A stretch of 64,000 nucleotides of DNA from assembly GCF_001280125.1 (NCBI RefSeq), contig NZ_LGEG01000213.1, positions 3,971 through 67,970 on the forward strand, read 5' to 3'. The first letter of the stretch is position 1. Each line of letters begins with the position of its first letter. Position numbers and translations under genes: made by a program. Shown here piece after piece: positions 14,347-23,735 of this stretch. The notes under the pieces were generated by a model. That model was not told the DNA's origin. It saw nothing but the letters and a program-made list of their open reading frames with translations, and did no database searches. Source of the stretch: Streptomyces sp. NRRL F-6492. GTDB taxonomy: Bacteria; Actinomycetota; Actinomycetes; Streptomycetales; Streptomycetaceae.

Positions 14347-14715
14347 CTAGTTCTCGTGCCCGGCCGCGACGAGCGCGTCCGCCACGTCGGTGTGCAGGGG
14401 CGTCGTCATCGTCAGGCCCGTGATCTCCAGGATGCGGCGCACGGCCGGGGTCGGCGCGGCGAGGTGGAGGTCGCCCCCGGACTCCCGCGCGTCCCGTCCC
14501 GCCCTGATCAGGACGTTCAGGCCGGACGAGTCCATGAAGTCCAGGGCGGAGAGGTCCAGGACGAGGTGGCGGCGGCCGTGCAGGAACTGGTTGGCCAGGT
14601 GGTGGTGGAGCAGGGTGGCCGTCTCGATGTCGAGCTCGCCCCCCACGGTGACGACCGCCGTGTCGGCGTCGCGGATCTCCACTTCGATGTCCAGGTTCAC
14701 TTCTCGCTCGGGCAT
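14347..14715 (-). CDS. STAS-domain anti-sigma-factor antagonist
   Basis: A 122-residue single STAS domain. The phosphorylation loop is clear in LDLSALDFMDSSGLNVLIRA (Asp-Ser-Ser, phosphoacceptor Ser). In the partner-switching scheme the unphosphorylated form captures the RsbW-like kinase and frees the sigma factor; PP2C phosphatases reactivate it. Here it sits between an active-looking PP2C phosphatase (46 bp upstream) and a degenerate SpoIIE-like protein (80 bp downstream) on the same strand, so the three probably act together. The target kinase may be the one at 10441-10884, which is inference. Confidence 0.88.
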   Translation of the reverse strand: MPEREVNLDIEVEIRDADTAVVTVGGELDIETATLLHHHLANQFLHGRRHLVLDLSALDFMDSSGLNVLIRAGRDARESGGDLHLAAPTPAVRRILEITGLTMTTPLHTDVADALVAAGHEN

Positions 14716-14761
14716 GCTCCCTGCTTTCCACGGATGGGGTGATGGTCGGTCGGGCGTGCGG

Positions 14762-17275
14762 TCAGGTGACGCGCACACCGATCAGGCACGTGTCGTCGTC
14801 GGTGTCGGACTTGCTGTGCGTGAGCAGCAGGTCGAGGCGCCGTTCGAGGCCGTCGGCCGGGGTCCGGGCCGCGGCGAGCAGCTGGTCCAGGGAGTCGTGC
14901 ACGGAGGTGTCCCGCCGCTCGACGAGGCCGTCGGTGTACATCAGGACGGTGTCCTCGGCCTCCAGCTGGATCTCCGCCTCCTCGTACTCGGCCTCGGCGA
15001 GGGCCCCGAGCAGCAGTCCCTGGAGCAGCGGCAGCGTGCTGGCCCGGTCGCCCCGCACGAGCACGGGCGGGAGGTGTCCCGCCCTGGCCCAGCGCAGGGT
15101 GCGGTTCGCGGGGTCGAAGACGCCGCAGACGGCGGTGGCCGTGACCTGGGCGGTGAGGTGGTGGGCCACGTTGTTCAGCCAGGACAGCAGCTGTCCCGGG
15201 CCCGCCCCGGTCACGGCGAGGCCGCGCAGGGCGTTGCGCAGGACGACCATGCCGGTGGCGGCCTCGATGCCGTGCCCGGCGATGTCCCCGACGCACAGCA
15301 GGATCTTCTTGGACGGCAGGACGACGGCGTCGTACCAGTCGCCGCCGACCAGGGACTCGGTCTCGGCCGGCCGGTAGCGGACGGCGACGTCGAGGCCCTG
15401 GGCGTCGAGCGGGGCCCTGGTCGGCGGCATGATGGCGTGCTGGAGCTGGAGGGCCAGCCGATTGCGTTCCGCCGACTCCTGTTCGGTCACGGCGAGTTGG
15501 TCGCGGGTGGCCGCCAGGGCGACCTCGGTCCAGTGCTGGGCGGAGATGTCCTGGTAGGCGCCCCGCACGGCGAGGAGCCGCTCGTCGGCGTCGAGGGAGG
15601 GCTCGGCGATCACCCGGATGTGGCGGGTCACACCGTCCCGGCGCAGCATGCGGAAGGCCGTCGAGCTCGCCCGCCGCTGGTGCAGCACGGCATGGAGGAA
15701 GCGGCCGATGGCGACCTCGTCGTCGGGGTGGGCGTGGGCGGTGAGGTCGCGCAGGGAGACCGTCCCCTCGGTGATGTCCCGCCCGAAGAGGTCGAAGAGC
15801 TGCCCGTTCCAGGTGATCTCTCCGGTCAGGACGTCCTCCTCGAAGCCGCCGATGCGGCCGAGGCGCTGGGCGTGCTGGAGGAGGCTGGCGAGCCGGGCGG
15901 TCTCGTCCTCGATGCGCCAGATGAGGAGCACGCCGTCGCCGTGCCGGCTGATGCTGAGGTCGGCGACGGAGGCGAGCGGCACCTGGTCCACGAGGGCGGT
16001 CAGCCGGGTCCGCCGGGCGCGGAAGGGCTCCCCGGTGGCGTAGACCCGCTCGATCCGCTCGAAGAGTTCGCTCTCGCCGGCCGTCGCGGGGTACGCCTCC
16101 AGGAGCAGGGCTCCGTCGACGGCGCCGCGCGAGCGGCCCGCCGGGTCCTGGAAGTGCTCGTTGGCGTGGCGGATGCGGAAGTCCCGCAGGCGCCCCTCGT
16201 CGTCCAGGTGGGGGGTCAGGACCAGGGCGGGGTCGTAGAGGCCGTCGGCGAGCTCCACGAGCTCCGACGCCCCGGCGGCCCCGTCCGAGAGCGCCCGCGT
16301 CCGCACCGGCTGCACGGGGAGGGTCTCCAGGGTGTGGGCGCACAGTTCGGCCAGGGCCTCGATCTGGCGCTCCACCGCCTGCGGCTGGGGTTCCAGCGGC
16401 CGGGGCCAGCAGATCTCCAGGACGCCGTGGATCCGTCCGCCGGTGCCGGCGGGCACCGCCACCCGGCCGCCGTCGGGGTGGCGCGCGTGGCCGATCGAGG
16501 GGATGCCGACGGATCCGAGCGTGGGGAACCGGACGGTCCGGCGGGCGGTGAGGGCCTCCCGGGCCACGGTGGCCACGCCGGGCGGCACGTAGCGCCAGCG
16601 GGCGGGCTCGTCGGCGCCGAAGCCCGCGTGGCCGCAGAGGGTCAGGGAGGCGTCGGGGCCGGTGGTCCAGATGGCGACGGCGACGGCGCCCAGGGGGGCG
16701 AGGGCGTGTTCGAGGAGGGACTCGGCGACGGCCTGGCTGTCCCCGGCGTTGAGCGCGGCGCTCTCGGCCGTGCGCAGGCGTACGGCGACCGACCCGCCGG
16801 CCCCGAAGTCCGCCCCGCCGGCCTCGGCGTCCGCCCCGCCGGCCCCGGCGTCCGGCTTCGGGCCGTCCGGCCGCCGTACGGTCCTGACGAAGTCGTCGGC
16901 GACCTCGGCGACCTGGTCGTGGGCGGCCTGGTTGATGATGTCCGCGGCCAGTTCCAGCTGGGAGAGCCCGGCCTGGCCGGCCAGTTCGGCGAGCTGCTTC
17001 GCGGCCTGGGCCGGGCCGCAGCCGAGCCGCTCGACGATGACGCCCTTGGCGAGCTCGATCAGGGCGCGTCCCTCGGCCGCGGCGTGCGCGGCGCGCACCT
17101 CCCCGCGCAGCCGCTCCACCGTCTCGGCCAGCCGGCCCACGGTGGAGCGGTCGTCCGGCCGGTGCCGCTCCTCCTCCGGGGAGGGAGCGGGCACGACGGG
17201 GCCGGCCGGTGTCGGAGCGCCGTCCCCTTGGGGACCGACGGCGGGGTATCCGCCGTGGCGGTGGGGAGCACTCAT
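14762..17275 (-). CDS. ANTAR-GAF-PAS-PP2C phosphatase (RsbU/SpoIIE type)
   Basis: An 837-residue cytoplasmic sensor phosphatase. An N-terminal coiled coil leads into an ANTAR-like helical domain (LAKGVIVERLGCGPAQAAKQL, ~70-130). A GAF domain (~170-330), PAS domains (~340-590) and a C-terminal PP2C domain follow. The PP2C metal site is intact: GGDWYDAV, VGDIAGHGIEAATGM, VLMYTDGLVERR and a final Asp cluster (SDTDDDTCLIG). It should dephosphorylate an STAS antagonist, most simply the adjacent gene product. ATG is preceded by GAGGAG at 10 bp. It is 96 bp downstream of the hybrid kinase gene on the same strand, so one sensory operon is likely. Confidence 0.9.
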   Translation of the reverse strand: MSAPHRHGGYPAVGPQGDGAPTPAGPVVPAPSPEEERHRPDDRSTVGRLAETVERLRGEVRAAHAAAEGRALIELAKGVIVERLGCGPAQAAKQLAELAGQAGLSQLELAADIINQAAHDQVAEVADDFVRTVRRPDGPKPDAGAGGADAEAGGADFGAGGSVAVRLRTAESAALNAGDSQAVAESLLEHALAPLGAVAVAIWTTGPDASLTLCGHAGFGADEPARWRYVPPGVATVAREALTARRTVRFPTLGSVGIPSIGHARHPDGGRVAVPAGTGGRIHGVLEICWPRPLEPQPQAVERQIEALAELCAHTLETLPVQPVRTRALSDGAAGASELVELADGLYDPALVLTPHLDDEGRLRDFRIRHANEHFQDPAGRSRGAVDGALLLEAYPATAGESELFERIERVYATGEPFRARRTRLTALVDQVPLASVADLSISRHGDGVLLIWRIEDETARLASLLQHAQRLGRIGGFEEDVLTGEITWNGQLFDLFGRDITEGTVSLRDLTAHAHPDDEVAIGRFLHAVLHQRRASSTAFRMLRRDGVTRHIRVIAEPSLDADERLLAVRGAYQDISAQHWTEVALAATRDQLAVTEQESAERNRLALQLQHAIMPPTRAPLDAQGLDVAVRYRPAETESLVGGDWYDAVVLPSKKILLCVGDIAGHGIEAATGMVVLRNALRGLAVTGAGPGQLLSWLNNVAHHLTAQVTATAVCGVFDPANRTLRWARAGHLPPVLVRGDRASTLPLLQGLLLGALAEAEYEEAEIQLEAEDTVLMYTDGLVERRDTSVHDSLDQLLAAARTPADGLERRLDLLLTHSKSDTDDDTCLIGVRVT

Positions 17276-17371
17276 GACGCGGACTCCTCGGGGACGGCGG
17301 CCGGGGCCGCGGACGGACGGAACGGAACGTACGGAAAGAGGTGCCGGAGGGGGAGGGCCGGGGCCCGTGGT

Positions 17372-20300
17372 CTATCCGTCGTTCAGCCACCGGCGGATGC
17401 AGGTGATGAGGTCGTCGGCGTCGACCGGCTTGGTCACGTAGTCGCTGGCGCCCGAGGCGAGGCTCTTCTCGCGGTCCCCCGGCATGGCCTTGGCGGTGAC
17501 CGCGATGACGGGCAGCGCGGCGTGGGCGGGCATCTGCCGGATCTTGGAGGTGGCGGTGTAGCCGTCCATCTCGGGCATCATGACGTCCATCAGGACCAGG
17601 TCGATGTCGGGGTGCGCGGCGAGCGCCTCGATCCCCTTGCGGCCGTTCTCGGCGTGCAGGACCTTGATGCCGTGCAGCTCCAGGATGCCGCTCAGGGCGT
17701 AGAGGTTGCGGGCGTCGTCGTCGACCACCAGGACCGTGCGGCCGTGCAGGGTGGCGTCGATGGTCTGCGGCGCCGGGGGCCGGTGCTCGCCGCGCATCAG
17801 GGGCACGACGTCGCCCGGCTGGTCCGCGGACAGGTGCAGGGCGATCCGCTCGCGCAGTTCGTCGAGGCTGGAGAGCAGCTCCAGCGGGCGCAGCCGGGCG
17901 CGGGTCTGGAGGGCCCGCTCGTGCTCGGCGGTGAGCCTGCGGTTGTTGTGGGCGAGGACGGGGACGGTGCGCAGGGCCTCGTCGCCGTCCATGGCGTCCA
18001 GGAACTGCAGGGCCTCGCCGTCGGCCATGTCGACTTCGAGGACGACGCAGTGGAACGGCTGGGTGGCGAGGGCGGTCGCGGCCTCCTGGGGGCCCACGGC
18101 CGTGATCAGCTCGATGTCCTCCCGGTCGGCGCGGTCGCGGCCGTCGGCCAGCTCCACGACGGCGTTCTCGGCGACGAGCGAGAGCAGCCCGCGCGGGCGC
18201 TCCTCGATCACGAGGAGGCGCCGGGTCTGCCGGGCCGGCGGGGCGGCGGGCAGGGCCGGGCGGGGTACGGGGGCGTCGGAGAGCTCCGCGGTCTCCTCGC
18301 GCTCCTCGGGCCGGAGGGCCGGGACGTGGGCGGACTGCTCCTTGAAGTCGGCCCGGGCGACGGGCAGGTAGAGGGTGAAGGTGCTGCCCTCGCCGGGCCG
18401 GCTGGCGACCGTGAGGGCGCCGCCGAGCAGGTAGGCGATCTCGCGGCTGATGGACAGGCCGAGGCCGGTGCCGCCGTACTTCCGGTTGGTCGTGCCGTCC
18501 GCCTGCTGGAAGGCGCCGAAGATGGCGTCCAGGTGCTGGGCGGCGATGCCGATGCCGGTGTCCTTGACCCGGAAGGCGACGACGGGGCCGCCGCGGTGGA
18601 CCGTGCCGGGCAGTTCGTCGTCCGCGGCCGGCTCGATGCACAGCTCGACGCTGCCGCGCTCGGTGAACTTGACGGCGTTGGAGAGCAGGTTGCGCAGCAC
18701 CTGCCGCAGCCGGGAGTCGTCGGTGACGAGGTCCACGGGCACGCCCGCGGCGGTGGCGACGGTGAAGGTGAGGCTCTTCTGCGTGGTGAGCGGCCGGAAC
18801 GTCGCCTCGACGTAGTCGAGGAGGCGGCGCAGCGCCACCCGCTCCGGGTTGAGGTCCATCTTCCCGGCCTCCACCTTGGACAGGTCGAGGATGTCGTTGA
18901 TCAGCTGGAGCAGGTCGGATCCGGCGGAGTGGATGATGCCGGCGTACTCGACCTGCTTGGCCGTGAGGTTGCGGGTCGGGTTCTGGGCGAGGAGCTGGGC
19001 GAGGATGAGCAGGCTGTTGAGCGGGGTGCGCAGCTCGTGGCTCATGTTGGCCAGGAACTCGGACTTGTACTTGGAGGCGAGCGAGAGCTGCTGGGCGCGG
19101 TCCTCCAGCTCCTGCCGGGCCTGCTCGATCTGGAGGTTCTTGGCCTCGATGTCGCGGTTCTGCGAGGCGAGCAGGGCCGCCTTCTCCTCCAGTTCGGCGT
19201 TGGAGCGCTGGAGCTCCTCCTGCTGGACCTGGAGCTCCTCGGAGCGGGCCCGCAGTTCGTCGGCGAGCCGCTGGGACTCCTCCAGGAGTTCGTCGGTGCG
19301 GGCGTTGGCGACGATCGTGCTGAGGTTGACGCCCACCGTCTCCATGAGCTGCTCCAGGAAGTCCCGGTGCACGGAGGTGAAGGGGGTGAAGGAGACCAGT
19401 TCGATGACGCCGAGGACCTGGTCCTCGACGACGATCGGCAGCACGATCAGGCTGCCTCCCGAGGCCTGGCCGAGGCCGGAGGAGATGTACACGTAGTCGC
19501 CGGGCACGTTCTCGGCGGCGATGGTGCGGCGGCTGCGGGCGGCCTGTCCGACGAGGGACTCGCCGAGGCGGAAGCGCTCGCGGCTGTCGGCGGGGCGCCC
19601 GTAGGAGCCGACGAGCTTGAGCTCGACGCCCTGCGTGCCGTCCTCGGCGAGGTAGAACGCGCCGTACTGGGCGGCCACGAGCGGGGTGAGCTCGTCCATG
19701 ACGAGTTCGGCGACGACGGCGAGGTCGCGGTGGCCCTGCATCAGCTCGGAGATGCGGGCGAGGCTGGACTTGAGCCAGTCCTGTTCCTGGTTGGCGCGGG
19801 TGGTCTCGCGCAGCGAGCCGACCATCGCGTTGATGTTGTCCTTGAGCTCGGCCACCTCGCCGGAGGCGTCGACGGTGATGGAGCGGGTCAGGTCGCCCTC
19901 GGCGACCGCGCTCGCCACCTCGGCGATGGCGCGGACCTGGCGGGTGAGGTTCCCGGCCAGCTCGTTGACGTTCTCGGTCAGGCGCTTCCAGGTGCCGGAG
20001 ACGCCCTCGACCTCGGCCTGGCCGCCGAGGCGGCCCTCGCTGCCGACCTCGCGGGCGACGCGGGTGACCTCGGCGGCGAAGGAGGACAGCTGGTCGACCA
20101 TGGTGTTGATGGTGGTCTTCAGCTCCAGGATCTCGCCCTGGGCGTCGACGTCGATCTTCTTCGACAGGTCGCCGTTGGCGACGGCGGTGGTGACCTGGGC
20201 GATGTTGCGGACCTGACCGGTGAGGTTGTTCGCCATCGAGTTGACGTTGTCGGTGAGGTCCTTCCAGGTGCCGGCCACGTTCGGCACCCGGGCCTGGCCG

Positions 20301-21388
20301 CCGAGGCGGCCCTCGGTGCCGACCTCGCGGGCGACGCGCGTCACCTCGTCGGCGAACGCCGACAGGGTGTCCACCATGGTGTTGATGGTGTCGGCGAGCG
20401 CGGCGACCTCGCCCTTGGCCTCCACGGTGATCCGGCGGGAGAGGTCTCCGCGGGCCACGGCGGTGGCGACCTGGGCGATGGAGCGCACCTGGCCGGTGAG
20501 GTTGGACGCCATCACGTTGACGTTGTCGGTGAGGTCCTTCCAGGTGCCCGAAGCGCCCCGCACGGTGGCCTGGCCGCCCAGGTTGCCCTCGGTGCCGACC
20601 TCCCGGGCGACGCGCGTCACCTCGTCGGCGAACGCCGAGAGCTGGTCGACCATCGTGTTGATGGTGTTCTTCAGCTCCCGGATCTCGCCGCGGGCGTCGA
20701 CGTCGACCTTCTTCGACAGGTCGCCCCTGGCCACGGCGGTGGCGACGTGCGCGATGGAGCGCACCTGACCGGTGAGGTTGGACGCCATGGAGTTGACGGA
20801 GTCGGTGAGGTCGCGCCAGGTGCCGGAGACGCCCTTCACGTCCGCCTGGCCACCGAGGATGCCCTCGGTGCCGACGTCGCGGGCCATGCGGGTGACCTCG
20901 TCGGCGAAGGAGGAGAGCTGGTCGACCATCGTGTTGATGGTGTTCTTGAGCTCCAGGATCTCGCCGCGGGCGTCGACGTCGATCTTCTGGGAGAGGTCGC
21001 CCTTGGCGACGGCGGTGGCGACGTGAGCGATGTCACGGACCTGGGTGGTGAGGTTGCCCGCCATCGCGTTGACGGAGTCGGTGAGGTCGGCCCAGGTGCC
21101 GGAGACGCCGGGGACCTCGGCCTGGCCTCCCAGGGTGCCCTCCGTGCCGACCTCGCGGGCGACGCGCGTCACCTCGGAGGTGAAGAGGGAGAGCTGGTCG
21201 ACCATGCCGTTGAAGACGCTGGAGATCTCGCCCATGAGTCCGCCCGCCTCGTCGGGCAGACGGGTGCCGAAGTCTCCGTCGCGCACGGCGGTGAGGCCGG
21301 CCAGGAGCTGGCGCAGCTCCGCCTCTCCCACGGCGGCCGGTCCCGGCCGCCGTACGGCCGAGGAGCCTTCGATCGTCGTCTCAGACAT
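17372..21388 (-). CDS. Soluble hybrid histidine kinase with HAMP array, GAF and two receivers
   Basis: A 1338-residue protein with no membrane span. Residues ~20-530 are a poly-HAMP array with five near-identical ~92-residue double-HAMP units, recognisable by EVGTEGxLGGQA, [11 protein letters not shown] and GDLSxKIxVDA. A GAF domain (~545-690), a coiled coil (~690-775), HisKA with phosphoacceptor His784 ([12 protein letters not shown]) and HATPase_c follow. A degenerate receiver has Glu1118 where the phosphoacceptor Asp belongs, and a canonical receiver has Asp1268 ([13 protein letters not shown]). The architecture matches group III (Nik1-like) stress kinases. No separate response regulator is adjacent, so output probably reaches the neighbouring partner-switching proteins; that link is inferred. 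Confidence 0.92.
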   Translation of the reverse strand: MSETTIEGSSAVRRPGPAAVGEAELRQLLAGLTAVRDGDFGTRLPDEAGGLMGEISSVFNGMVDQLSLFTSEVTRVAREVGTEGTLGGQAEVPGVSGTWADLTDSVNAMAGNLTTQVRDIAHVATAVAKGDLSQKIDVDARGEILELKNTINTMVDQLSSFADEVTRMARDVGTEGILGGQADVKGVSGTWRDLTDSVNSMASNLTGQVRSIAHVATAVARGDLSKKVDVDARGEIRELKNTINTMVDQLSAFADEVTRVAREVGTEGNLGGQATVRGASGTWKDLTDNVNVMASNLTGQVRSIAQVATAVARGDLSRRITVEAKGEVAALADTINTMVDTLSAFADEVTRVAREVGTEGRLGGQARVPNVAGTWKDLTDNVNSMANNLTGQVRNIAQVTTAVANGDLSKKIDVDAQGEILELKTTINTMVDQLSSFAAEVTRVAREVGSEGRLGGQAEVEGVSGTWKRLTENVNELAGNLTRQVRAIAEVASAVAEGDLTRSITVDASGEVAELKDNINAMVGSLRETTRANQEQDWLKSSLARISELMQGHRDLAVVAELVMDELTPLVAAQYGAFYLAEDGTQGVELKLVGSYGRPADSRERFRLGESLVGQAARSRRTIAAENVPGDYVYISSGLGQASGGSLIVLPIVVEDQVLGVIELVSFTPFTSVHRDFLEQLMETVGVNLSTIVANARTDELLEESQRLADELRARSEELQVQQEELQRSNAELEEKAALLASQNRDIEAKNLQIEQARQELEDRAQQLSLASKYKSEFLANMSHELRTPLNSLLILAQLLAQNPTRNLTAKQVEYAGIIHSAGSDLLQLINDILDLSKVEAGKMDLNPERVALRRLLDYVEATFRPLTTQKSLTFTVATAAGVPVDLVTDDSRLRQVLRNLLSNAVKFTERGSVELCIEPAADDELPGTVHRGGPVVAFRVKDTGIGIAAQHLDAIFGAFQQADGTTNRKYGGTGLGLSISREIAYLLGGALTVASRPGEGSTFTLYLPVARADFKEQSAHVPALRPEEREETAELSDAPVPRPALPAAPPARQTRRLLVIEERPRGLLSLVAENAVVELADGRDRADREDIELITAVGPQEAATALATQPFHCVVLEVDMADGEALQFLDAMDGDEALRTVPVLAHNNRRLTAEHERALQTRARLRPLELLSSLDELRERIALHLSADQPGDVVPLMRGEHRPPAPQTIDATLHGRTVLVVDDDARNLYALSGILELHGIKVLHAENGRKGIEALAAHPDIDLVLMDVMMPEMDGYTATSKIRQMPAHAALPVIAVTAKAMPGDREKSLASGASDYVTKPVDADDLITCIRRWLNDG
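19870..21250 (-). repeat. Five ~276-bp direct repeats encoding the HAMP array
   Basis: Five tandem in-frame units of about 92 codons within the hybrid kinase gene, with high nucleotide similarity (for example the repeated segment around GTGCCGACCTCGCGGGCGAC on the + strand). Such repeats can gain or lose units by recombination, so unit number may vary between strains. Boundaries are approximate. Confidence 0.8.
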
Positions 21389-21705
21389 GCCTCATCCTCG
21401 TTCGCTCGCCAGGCACCACAGCGGTCCTGAGCACGGCCACGGCCGCAGGGCGGGCCGCCGCTCTCCCGGTACGACTCCGACCTCGACCGTTGTCATACGA
21501 CAATAAACGACGACCCTACTCCCCCGTGATCGTCACGAGGAGGGCGGTGGGGGATCGAGCGGCCGGAACGGACCGTCGCGGAAGGGGCGTACGGGTCACG
21601 GGGTGTCCTGTACTCGCCACCGTGCGCCGCATACAACGCGGGGGCCGGGGTAAGCGGCGCATCGAACCGGGCGGTCCGCGCCCTGACGGCGAGGGGAGAC
21701 CCACT
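21389..21705. other. Divergent intergenic region, hybrid kinase / DUF5133 gene
   Basis: 317 bp without a convincing gene. It holds the promoter and leader of the DUF5133 gene on the + strand and, near the kinase side, an AT-richer patch with TTGTC-ATAC-GACAA (21490-21503), a short inverted repeat that may be a regulator site for the kinase operon. Confidence 0.6.
21629..21653 (+). promoter_or_regulatory. SigB-type promoter of the DUF5133 gene
   Basis: GCAT (21629-21632), 15 nt, GGGTAA (21648-21653). The -35 and spacing are the same as in the sigma gene promoter, with one mismatch to the GGGTAC/T -10. It is 52 bp upstream of the GTG start. Confidence 0.6.
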
Positions 21706-21933
21706 GTGTTGATGGCCCATCCCGCGGTGTTGAGCAACCTGATCGAGCAGTACGAGACGCTGAGGGTGCTGCACGCGGAGAACGGAAGCCCCGAGGTGCG
21801 CCGGCGGATGGACGACATCGCGTACACGCTGTGCGTCTCCACCGGCACGCGTGACGTGGACACGGCGCTGATCGCCGCGCGTCACCGCCTGCCCGGCGCG
21901 CGCCCCGAGGACGACTCGGTCCTGATGGCCTGA
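21706..21933 (+). CDS. DUF5133 domain protein
   Basis: A 75-residue protein of a small family common in Streptomyces (MAHPAVLSNLIEQYETLRVLHAENG, then YTLCVSTGTRD and AARHRLPGA). It has no catalytic motif and its function is unknown. The GTG start is supported by GAGGGGAG about 9 bp upstream; an ATG two codons later is an alternative. It is a monocistron bounded by a SigB-type promoter and a strong terminator, divergent from the stress kinase, which suggests a general-stress or stationary-phase gene. Confidence 0.85.
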   Translation: MLMAHPAVLSNLIEQYETLRVLHAENGSPEVRRRMDDIAYTLCVSTGTRDVDTALIAARHRLPGARPEDDSVLMA

Positions 21934-21944
21934 TTCCGTACGCC

Positions 21945-21985
21945 AGAACCCGGCACGTTCCCTCTGGAGGGACGTGCCGGGTTCT
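21945..21985 (+). terminator. Terminator of the DUF5133 gene
   Basis: A 14-bp perfect stem AGAACCCGGCACGT / ACGTGCCGGGTTCT, 12 nt after the stop. The loop can pair further (TCCCT/AGGGA). Confidence 0.85.
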
Positions 21986-22044
21986 GTCGTGTCCGGGGGT
22001 CGGCCGGAGGAGCCCGCCGGCCGGGTACGGAGGGGACGTGACGC

Positions 22045-22082
22045 GACCGCGCCCGCCACCGGTGTCGGTGGCGGGCGCGGTC
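22045..22082 (-). terminator. Terminator of the 53-residue membrane peptide gene
   Basis: A 17-bp perfect stem (GACCGCGCCCGCCACCG and its complement) closing a GTGT loop, 18 nt beyond the stop of the minus-strand gene. It is back to back with the DUF5133 terminator. Confidence 0.85.
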
Positions 22083-22100
22083 GGTGCCGGTGGGCGTGGA

Positions 22101-22262
22101 CTACCAGCGGTACCAGCGGCCCGAGCCGCCCTTCGGGCGGGCCACGAAGCCCAGCAGCCACAGGACGAGCACGATCACGGCCACCCACCAGAGGGCCTTC
22201 ACGGCGAAACCGGCGCCGAAGAGGATCAGCGCGAGCAGCAGGACCAGAAGAAGGGGAACCAT
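22101..22262 (-). CDS. Small hydrophobic membrane protein (53 aa)
   Basis: A very short protein of two predicted membrane helices (MVPLLLVLLLALILFGAG and ALWWVAVIVLVLWLLGFVA) with a Gly/Arg/Trp tail. Peptides of this form are widespread in Streptomyces and annotated only as hydrophobic proteins; they are often stress induced. The start is firm: GGAGG lies 8 bp before the ATG. On this strand GGGTAC occurs about 27 bp upstream of the start and could be a SigB-type -10, but no GNNT at the right distance is seen. Confidence 0.8.
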   Translation of the reverse strand: MVPLLLVLLLALILFGAGFAVKALWWVAVIVLVLWLLGFVARPKGGSGRWYRW

Positions 22263-22452
22263 TTCTACAACCTCCGAATTATCATGTACCCCGCACCCGA
22301 TTTCCCGTTCCGTGGAACTTCCCGTCACGTTCCCGGGGAATTCGGATCTTCATTTCCGGTGGTCGGGAAATCGAATCCGGGGCGTTGCACAAGCTGTCAA
22401 AAAGTCGAGGGGAGGGACGGCCGGGGGGCCCGGGGTCGTCCCTCGGCGCGCA

Positions 22453-22839
22453 TCAGATGCGGCCGCCGGTGAGCCGGGTGAGCGGGCCGCGCGAGCGCGT
22501 TCCCGTCCGGCGTCCCAGGGCGTACGCGCCGGTGAGCGCGGCCGCGCCGACGGCGGCGGTGCCGCTCGCGAGCGCCTTGCGGGTGCGCACGGCGGTCCAG
22601 ACGAGACCGCCGGTGCCCCGGACGGCGTGGACGGCCGCGAGGGTCTTCTCCGCGAGGGGCGCGGGCAGCATGGCCAGCGTTCCGCCCACCGCGTCTCCGG
22701 TCTCCCCGGAGCCCTTCGCCGCCTTCCCGGCCGCGGCCGGGCCGCGGCCCGTCCCGCCGCCGTTCCCGGTGCCGTCGGAAGCGGTGTGCGGACCGCTCCA
22801 CCGGGACCGGCTCTCGTTGTTGTTCTCCGATGCGCTCAT
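22453..22839 (-). CDS. Hypothetical protein, possibly stress induced
   Basis: A 128-residue protein: a polar Asn/Ser/Gly-rich N-terminal half, then an amphipathic to hydrophobic region (LAMLPAPLAEKTLAAVHAVRGTGGLVW and GTAAVGAAALTGAYALG) that may associate with membranes. The family is not recognised. It lies 82 bp downstream of two GvpL/F genes on the same strand, so it could belong with them, but it also has its own SigB-type promoter motif. That motif ends only 9 bp before the ATG, implying a leaderless or nearly leaderless mRNA; no Shine-Dalgarno sequence is present, which agrees. Confidence 0.65.
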   Translation of the reverse strand: MSASENNNESRSRWSGPHTASDGTGNGGGTGRGPAAAGKAAKGSGETGDAVGGTLAMLPAPLAEKTLAAVHAVRGTGGLVWTAVRTRKALASGTAAVGAAALTGAYALGRRTGTRSRGPLTRLTGGRI

Positions 22840-22848
22840 GTGCTTCGT

Positions 22849-22873
22849 GTAGCCGGACCTGGCCGGAACAAAC
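22849..22873 (-). promoter_or_regulatory. SigB-type promoter, leaderless arrangement
   Basis: GTTT (22870-22873), 15 nt, GGCTAC (22849-22854): one mismatch to GNNT-N14-16-GGGTAC. The -10 ends 9 bp before the ATG of the 128-residue gene. Confidence 0.5.
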
Positions 22874-22921
22874 CCTTCTTCGCGGGAGTTCGTGAGTCCG
22901 AGGGCCTTTCCCGGCGGACGT

Positions 22922-23662
22922 TCACCATTCCGGATTGCCGTCGGGTGCGGTCCGGGCGAAGGAATAGGGCAGCCAGGGCCCGGAGACCTCCACGCGCATT
23001 CCCTCCGGGGCCTCGTCGGGTCCGGGGACCGCGTCGAGGAAGTCCCGCTGCCCCCCGTCGGGGACGAGGTACACGGCGTTGAGCACGTTCCGGCCGGGCG
23101 TCCGGGACAGGTGCGTCCCCCGGGGCGGGCGCAGGACCGCTTCCGCCGCCGCGCGAGCGAGCGTCTCGTGCAGCTCCCGGGCGATACGGGAGGCCGTGTC
23201 GGCCCTGCCGTCGGGGGGAGGGCCGCCGGCGCTCCCCGGCCTCCCGGGCGTCTCGTCCACGTACAGCCCGATCCCCCACTCGTGGGCGCCCGTCAGCCGG
23301 CCGAGGGCCTCCGACAGGCCGCTCTCCCCCTCTTCGAGGAGGCGGCGCACGCCCGGCACGCCGCGGCGGACGGTCGCGAGCCCCAGGGGGACGGTGGTGG
23401 TCCGCCGGCCCGCCGCGGCCACCACGCCGTGGTGGGCCCTGGCCATGGCCGCGAGCCAGTCCAGGTCCTCCAGCCGTTCGCGCAGCGGCGCCTCGGCGAA
23501 GTCGGCCGCCGGGACCGGTTCGACGACGGCGGTGAGGCCCCGGTGCTCGACGGTCGTGAGCCCCCCGCCCAGGGTCACGTCGGGCGGGGGGTCGACGGGC
23601 GGCCCGTCCAGGTCGGCGGACCGGACGACGGCGTACACGTACAGCAGCGGTTCGCCGTCCAC
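22922..23662 (-). CDS. GvpL/GvpF family protein (second copy)
   Basis: A 246-residue protein of the gas-vesicle GvpL/F family: an N-terminal LLYVYAVV strand, RGLTAVVEPVPAADF, a central helical region with HHGVVAAAGRRTTTVPLGLATVRRG, and the typical end GPWLPYSFA. In gas-vesicle clusters these are minor assembly proteins that interact with GvpA. The GTG start places YVYAVV at the N-terminus as in the family. It lies 73 bp downstream of the other GvpL/F gene. No gvpA, gvpJ, gvpK, gvpS or gvpN is present in the window, so the biological role is open. Confidence 0.85.
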   Translation of the reverse strand: MDGEPLLYVYAVVRSADLDGPPVDPPPDVTLGGGLTTVEHRGLTAVVEPVPAADFAEAPLRERLEDLDWLAAMARAHHGVVAAAGRRTTTVPLGLATVRRGVPGVRRLLEEGESGLSEALGRLTGAHEWGIGLYVDETPGRPGSAGGPPPDGRADTASRIARELHETLARAAAEAVLRPPRGTHLSRTPGRNVLNAVYLVPDGGQRDFLDAVPGPDEAPEGMRVEVSGPWLPYSFARTAPDGNPEW

Positions 23663-23735
23663 GGCTCCCGCCTCTCCTCCGGACGGTCCGGGAGCGGGTC
23701 CTCCCGGTCGGGTCCCGGTGAGCGGTCCCACGGGA

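Noticed and set aside
14390..21430. Very long open frame (over 2300 codons) on the + strand through the stress island
   Set aside because: It is the antisense shadow of the hybrid kinase and phosphatase genes, caused by extreme G+C; the minus-strand frames contain recognisable domains and this one none.
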